A DNA stretch of 64,000 nt, taken from NCBI GenBank assembly GCA_963082975.1, contig OY720347.1:47430655-47494654 (forward strand), given 5' to 3'. A program made the translations under genes and the position numbers. This document shows, piece after piece, positions 58,747-64,000 of the stretch (the first letter of the stretch is position 1; each line of letters begins with the position of its first letter). This DNA is from Labia minor (lineage: Eukaryota; Arthropoda; Insecta; Dermaptera; Spongiphoridae). The notes beneath the pieces are model-generated. The model ran no database searches, was not told where the DNA came from, and saw only the letters and a program-made list of their open reading frames with translations.

Positions 58747-59530
58747 AGGTGAAGTGGGGTAAGTGCGGACCAGTTTTTGCAAAGTTTGACTTTAAACTAA
58801 TAAAAAGTTTATTTATTTTACAAATAATAATGTTGTTTTAGTATTATTGAATTGTTATGTTACTACTAACCAATTTATATTGATAGAAATATACAATTAT
58901 ATTCTAAAATATGTTTAATATAACAAATTGTAACAAAAGGCAACTAGTCCGCACTTTCCCTGAAAACGGGGCAAGAGCGTACATGCATATTAAGAACGAA
59001 TGAATCTTTATATGATGAATTACGGGACAGGAGGGGAATTTCACACATTTTTATAACGTATTTCTTAACTTCACTTGGCGTCTGTCTCTGTGTCTATTGG
59101 GTCTTTTGACAAATTGAAATCGATTTTTCATCGACTTTTTATTGAGATAGACTTTTGAAAATTTTTATAGATATTTCAATGGATCCCTAGAAGCTATAGA
59201 AGAAATATAATTTAATTATAATTAATTAATTGTAATTAATTAGCGATTAATTACTTTTAGTAACTAACTCCTTTTGTATTGCTCCGATTAATTTTTTTTC
59301 AACGGATTCTTAAGCATAAATTTTGATTTTAGGGTAGATTTTCATTTCGAACGTATTTAAAAAAATTTTATAGCGTTAAAATTAATGATGAATTCTTATT
59401 AATCAGTTGTGTCGCCAATGAAGAGGGGTTTCCTCCCCTCAAATGGCATAGAGAAAAGATCTTTTTTTATATATATCCCCAAGAGAAAAAAACAACAAAA
59501 GAATAACCTTTTTTTGAAGACAATATGAAC

Positions 59531-59942
59531 ATAAAAAAATTTTATAAAATAACGTTTTTCCAATGGACTAAAAAGAATAAAATAATTTTTCTATAAGCCT
59601 GACAAAGTTTATGGATGAATTGCTTTATATTCAACTAAAAACTTTGGGCGCTTTTAGTTTTCATTTGATTTCTATGCAATTAACTTTCTTTATAGAGCTA
59701 TAATTTCTTAGCTCTTCTACTGTCAATTTTATTGCATGATAAAAAAATTTGTCAGTTTTTGTGTTTAATAAAATTTGTATTATTACAAAAATTTGACTTG
59801 ATTGTTCATATAAATAAATAAAACTAAATGCGCCCAACGTTTTTCGTTGAATATTCATCCATAAACTTTGTCAGGCTTATAGAAAAATTATTTTATTCTT
59901 TTTAGTCCATTGGAAAAACGTTATTTTATAAAACTTTTTTAT
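59531..59942. repeat. Long inverted-repeat (foldback) element nested in the TIR transposon
   Basis: About 88 bases at 59531-59618 reappear almost perfectly inverted at 59853-59942, with shared words TCCAATGGACTAAAAAG, TAAGCCTGACAAAG and TTTATGGATGAAT. The similarity continues inward with gaps (TTGGGCGC.TTTAGTTTT), so the arms are roughly 140 bases around a short A+T-rich centre. Outside the arms the two flanks differ. No target duplication could be settled because the flanks are A+T-rich. Confidence 0.9.
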
Positions 59943-60125
59943 ATTTATATTATTACTATATATGTACTTCTTTTTATATAACTAAAACATGTTGATTACT
60001 TTTCAAGTTGTATCATTTAGAAACATTAGAAAATTAAAATTAGAAAAATTAGAAAAAATAAACATTGGAATTTTAATATAAAACATAAAGTAAATAATAG
60101 AAATCATTTATATTTGAAACTTATA

Positions 60126-60311
60126 TTAATCATCTTCACATTCTTCACATTCGTATTGTTTGAATCTAATCGTTATTTTGAGTATAATACTGGAAATAGC
60201 ATTTACAGATACAGCATAAACTTTCATTAGATTCTTCAAGACTGATTCGTTTTTTTGAAATTTTATCTGTTCCTTTCTTATCAGGTTTTTTTCCTTTAAA
60301 ATCCTAACCAT
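60126..60311 (-). pseudogene. C-terminal remnant of a transposase-like protein
   Basis: The minus-strand frame encodes a 61-residue lysine-rich segment ending QYECEECEDD and a stop. Further upstream on the same strand, broken frames include IPPETEITFEDLL (about 60440-60480). Many arthropod pogo/Tigger transposases end with an acidic-basic linker and a small cysteine motif of the CxxC-E-D-D type. That resemblance, and the TA-flanked TIRs around it, are the basis for the call. The catalytic DDE domain is not recognisable. Confidence 0.35.
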
Positions 60312-60987
60312 TACATCTTCTGCCGTTATTACTTCTGCTCAACATCCTTTCCTTTTTTTGTTTAATGTTTTAGGTGCATTGTTTGTTTAATGGTTTAGGA
60401 GCATTGCTTTTAATAGAACTCATCGTCAGTAGAAGATCTTCAAAAGTAATTTCTGTTTCTGGAGGAATATATTTAGCAGTCTTCGATAAATGGTTCTCTA
60501 TTACCTGAAGATTGTGCTACTATACTTTCCAGAGAAATCAGTAAAATTTATTTCTAGTTAGTCTTTATTGAGAAATACATTGCGATATGTGTCAAACAAA
60601 TTACAGTGCACTTGCTCCATGATAGGATATGTATAAGGCATGAGATAAAAACTGTTTTTACTCATTAATTTAAAAATGTATAGATAAAAATATATTCTAT
60701 ATAAAATATAATCAATATATTATCTATTTACCAAAAATCAAAACCCCAAAACACAAAATTTATTATACTACTTGGTTTGTTATTGCAAGTCACAAAGTTA
60801 CATGTGTTAATTTTTTCAGTTGATTTCAAAAGAGTGATATATTAGACGTGAAACGCACTCTAAATAGGTGATATCTATGTGAAATGGTACATAATGATAT
60901 TAAGAAGATAACTAAGTATTTTCCATACATTTTATTATCATGTTGTGAGAAAAACAACCGTTTACGCACTTGCCCCTCTTCACCTTA

Positions 60988-63041
60988 CCAAAGATCTTAT
61001 AGATTATTGGATTTTTGTGGATTAGGAAATGTTTCTCTTTCTCTAACATTTTTATTTTAAATCATTAATTACACTTTCTTTGTAATAATTGTTTCAATAT
61101 TCAATATTTGGTAACATTTGTAGGAGAGTTATTGCAAAGATCCAATCCTATATAAATGATAAGTTATTTTAATAATAGAAAATTACATCCTTAAATATTT
61201 TAAATAAAATTAGTGCTAATTTATGACGTATTTGTTTAACTTTGTATTATATAATATGTTAACTATCATTTAACTAGTATAAGATAAGTAATATATTATC
61301 AATAACTATAGCCTATTATATTTTTTTTAATATTGGTCTTAAAAATAAAAACGATTAAATATTATACTGCATTTAGAGTGCAAATTAAAACTAAAATTAA
61401 ATTTAATATTCTCAAAAAATATAAACTTTATTTATTTATTAAAATGAGTTATATAATATTATTTGTACTTTTAATATATAATGTACACCTATTTTTTTCG
61501 CTCTATGATTTGATAACCATTTTTGATGGTTTTTAATAAATATTAATAACGTATTAGACAACTTTTATTAATGCCCAAATGGGATATAATCCATGTCATT
61601 CTATAAAGATACAGAATTATAGTCCCTAGTTACTACTTTTCGCCTCTTTTTAACTCCATTTGAGATTCAAACAACTTGGCTTTCTTTATCGATACGGATA
61701 ACTATAAGTTTGCTCATTCATATTCATATTTGTTTTATATTTATAGTCAAATTAAACTTATGAGGGGGTTTTGATATTAGAAAATGTATTATTTTATACT
61801 CAATGCTCAAATAAGTTTGTGTTCTCCAAACTTTTTTTGGCATTTCATACTAATTTATAATGAGGTGGTACACTTGCGCTTGCGCACCCCAAACATAAAG
61901 GATCTAAGTATTATATATGCATAATTTTCAAATATATTTGCCAAGATTTATTTCTTAAGTTTAAAAATAAATGATTAAATTTCAAAGTACATGTCGATAT
62001 TGTGTAATAAATATGAAAATCTTATTAAATTAAAACAATCTTTATTTAGTTAAAATTCTAAATATTTTATTTTAAAATAAATAAATAATACTATAATATA
62101 ATTATTGACCTTTTAAAAGGAATTTAATTTGATTATTTTATCATAATAAAAAGATATTAATACATTGACAAGAAGTTGCCACAATATTGATATCTAATTT
62201 ACTTGTATTTAATAACTTCATTCTATAATTTTAAAATAATTAAATGTAGGATCTTATATTAAAAACATTATTTTTATTTTAAAAAGAATTATTTTTGGTA
62301 ATTGAATGTCTTGGTTTTGAAGATGATATTGTGATGAACAGAATACGTCGTTCTAATAGAGAAGGAAAAATTAGAAGTTAGTTTACGAGGAAACCAATTG
62401 GTAAACGACCTCACAAAAAATACTTATGATGAATTAGAATAGGTTAGGAATTAGTTAAATATGACTCAGAACATGGATTGTTGGATAACTGTAGGCACTA
62501 CAATCAAGATCTTTCGAACTTCATCTGAATAGATAAATAAATAGTTAATTCAATTTTTAATATTTATAAGAATATTAGTAAATCATTTAAATAAATTTAT
62601 ATGTATTATTTTTTTCAAATATATACTATTAATTAATAAAAATAATAAAAAAGTTAAATGTAGCCTTTACCTCACAAAAAACTAGGTAGAGTCTTACTAG
62701 ATATATTTAAATAAATAAATATTAAAAATAATAATGTATTTAACTATTTTTACTTATATATCCTTTATCTTGAGCCACATATATAAATAATAATATTTTC
62801 AAATAGTTACCAATTTAAAATTTATAATGAAGTAAATTTACAATTTTTTCTTTTTTTTTTTATCTTTTAGAAAATTATTTTAATTATATAAATTATTTAT
62901 TATAAATCAATGATTGAATAAAATAAAATTCGAAAACTAGTATTTTTATATGAATAAAAGAAGAGGTGGAGGATGAAGAAAAAAAAGACAAATATTATTT
63001 CCATGTTCGGGGTATGTGTAATATCTAGCTCCCATGGGTAG
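60988..63041. other. A+T-rich intergenic DNA
   Basis: No gene recognised. 62290-62530 has a faint LINE-tail look but could not be supported. Other open frames are A+T-driven. Confidence 0.45.
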
Positions 63042-63326
63042 GAGGATGGAGAAGAAAGCGAGGCCGAGGAAAGGAGACAAGGTCAGCGATCACCCTTGGC
63101 CCAGAAAATACCCGCAGAGACAACCGCCGCCATCCACATGGCCCTTCTTCAGTTGCTCTGGGGATTAACGCATTACCACTTCAACACGATCCGATATTTG
63201 CTATTGCTTTTCGATTACAGAAACAAATTGAACATCGAATTGGTAAAAAATCACAATGCTATCTATAACCTTTTTCGATCCCATTCACTCCAGCTACCTA
63301 TCTATATCTATATCGATTTATATTGA
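63042..63326 (+). CDS. Exon-like open stretch of unknown gene
   Basis: After a TAG (an AG acceptor is possible at 63040-63041) the frame is open for 94 codons. The first 60 codons are much less A+T-rich than anything nearby: acidic then basic (EDGEESEAEERRQGQR), then SPLAQKIPAETTAAIHMALL. The end of the frame drifts into low-complexity sequence, so a donor site would have to lie before about 63200. Another frame of the same DNA gives a 40-codon ATG-started, proline/arginine-rich peptide (63047-63169). No domain recognised; it may equally be a non-coding GC-rich island. Confidence 0.2.
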   Translation, partial: EDGEESEAEERRQGQRSPLAQKIPAETTAAIHMALLQLLWGLTHYHFNTIRYLLLLFDYRNKLNIELVKNHNAIYNLFRSHSLQLPIYIYIDLY

Positions 63327-64000
63327 TATAGAAATATAATATGGATTTTATTACATATGTGGACTTCCAATAATATAGAGATCTTATAGTTGAAAGAAAA
63401 TGGTCCCGAATGGTGGATGTTTTTATTGTTTTTTTAGCGTAATATTCAAGAGAGTCATTTCAGTGGGTGGAAATATATCACATTTTTCTCTATGGAAATC
63501 AAAGGTATGTTATATTAAAAAAAAACCATCCTTCCTCCTACTCCTACCCTTCTCTATTTTCAACTTCGCGTCGAAGATGCTATTTTCAATTCTGAATTCT
63601 TTCATATTGAAAAATAGAAAGCATTTTGGCTGTCCCATTCCCATTTTATTCATATTTAAATGATATTCAATTCTTTAAATGACTAGTCATTTATATTTCA
63701 CATAGACTAATAACAACTTTTAGGCCATTAAAAGAAAGACAGAGAAAAAATATAGTTTTATATCTCTCTCACTTACATATACTACAATACAAATCACCTA
63801 TGATTTATATATACGATACATCGAATCGGTTCTCGCATATTTATTATATAAATTCAAAAATAAAAATAAAAAAAAAAACTTTCACAAACTTTTTCATTTA
63901 TCCTAATTGCTTTGCTTATATTTTTATAATTAGTATAATTATCTATAAATCTTACATATTAAAATTCAGTTTATATATAATAATTATTTTAATTCATATG
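63327..64000. other. A+T-rich DNA at window end
   Basis: A plus-strand frame (63400-63663) has a low-complexity hydrophobic translation and is not called a gene. Nothing else seen. Confidence 0.45.

Larger units (their letters stand above)
58747..60985 (-). mobile_element. TA-flanked TIR transposon, probably pogo/Tigger-like, decayed
   Basis: The left end AGGTGAAGTGGGGTAAGTGCGGA and right end inverse AGGTGAAGAGGGGCAAGTGCGTA match at about 20 of 23 positions. Each is bordered by TA (58745-58746, 60986-60987), the target site of the Tc1/mariner/pogo superfamily. A second GTCCGCACTT...GGGGCAAG pair lies inside at about 58949-58973. Coding remains are limited to a minus-strand frame (60126-60311) and degenerate sequence upstream of it. 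A foldback is nested at 59531-59942. Without that insert the length is about 1.8 kb. Confidence 0.65.

Noticed and set aside
62284-62530. Possible LINE 3' coding end (KPIGKRPHKK-like reading and an AGATAAATAAATAG tail)
   Set aside because: Translation too degenerate and no second copy of this segment; similarity could be chance.

Overview
This window looks like a gene-poor, very A+T-rich stretch of an animal nuclear genome, most likely an arthropod. No operons, bacterial genes, rRNA or complete tRNA genes were seen. Long open frames are almost absent. Almost everything recognisable is a decayed transposable element of a type common in arthropods: Helitron2/Helentron-like elements, hAT, PIF/Harbinger, mariner, a second TA-flanked (probably pogo-like) DNA transposon, two LINE families, a tRNA-derived SINE and a Ty3/gypsy retrotransposon. 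No species can be assigned from the sequence alone.

Layout. 1-7.6 kb: Helentron-like families (here HEL-A and HEL-B), a hAT MITE split by a HEL-A insertion, a SINE and a short dispersed repeat. 9.3-10.1 kb: a LINE reverse-transcriptase remnant. 11.9-12.8 kb: a SINE invaded by two abutting hAT MITEs with shared target-site copies. 14.9-24.9 kb: diverged or rearranged Helentron-like copies, including two inverted or mosaic ones. 26.5-27.8 kb: a third family (HEL-C) and a Helentron endonuclease remnant followed by a HEL-C-type 3' hairpin. 28.3-29.2 kb: a Harbinger element keeping the first parts of its two convergent genes. 31.7 kb: the best candidate for a host exon, a minus-strand terminal coding exon. 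32.2-33.4 kb: a GC-rich double hairpin and a second LINE. 35.5-36.4 kb: a mariner with TIRs. 43.3-44.0 kb: a hAT MITE with perfect 8-bp target duplications. 46.7-48.6 kb: a gypsy pol remnant. 49.6-50.1 kb: a C2H2 zinc-finger array without a start codon. 51.5-57.0 kb: LINE and SINE fragments, another satellite-bearing repeat and a HEL-A copy. 58.7-61.0 kb: a 2.2-kb TIR transposon carrying a nested 412-bp foldback.

How it fits together. The strongest theme is the Helentron-like group. HEL-A and HEL-B each have a 10-11 bp inverted repeat placed at the 5' terminus but subterminally at the 3' end, followed by a 3' hairpin and a central microsatellite. This is the layout described for Helentrons and their non-autonomous HINE derivatives. 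HEL-C shares the subterminal motif plus hairpin at its 3' end, and the same hairpin lies just downstream of the only Helentron protein remnant, suggesting an autonomous/non-autonomous relationship. Several nestings (SINE<-hAT<-hAT, hAT<-HEL-A, pogo-like<-foldback) give a relative order of insertion. The possible host coding pieces (31746-31882, 63042-63326, the zinc fingers) are isolated exons or fragments; no complete host gene can be assembled.
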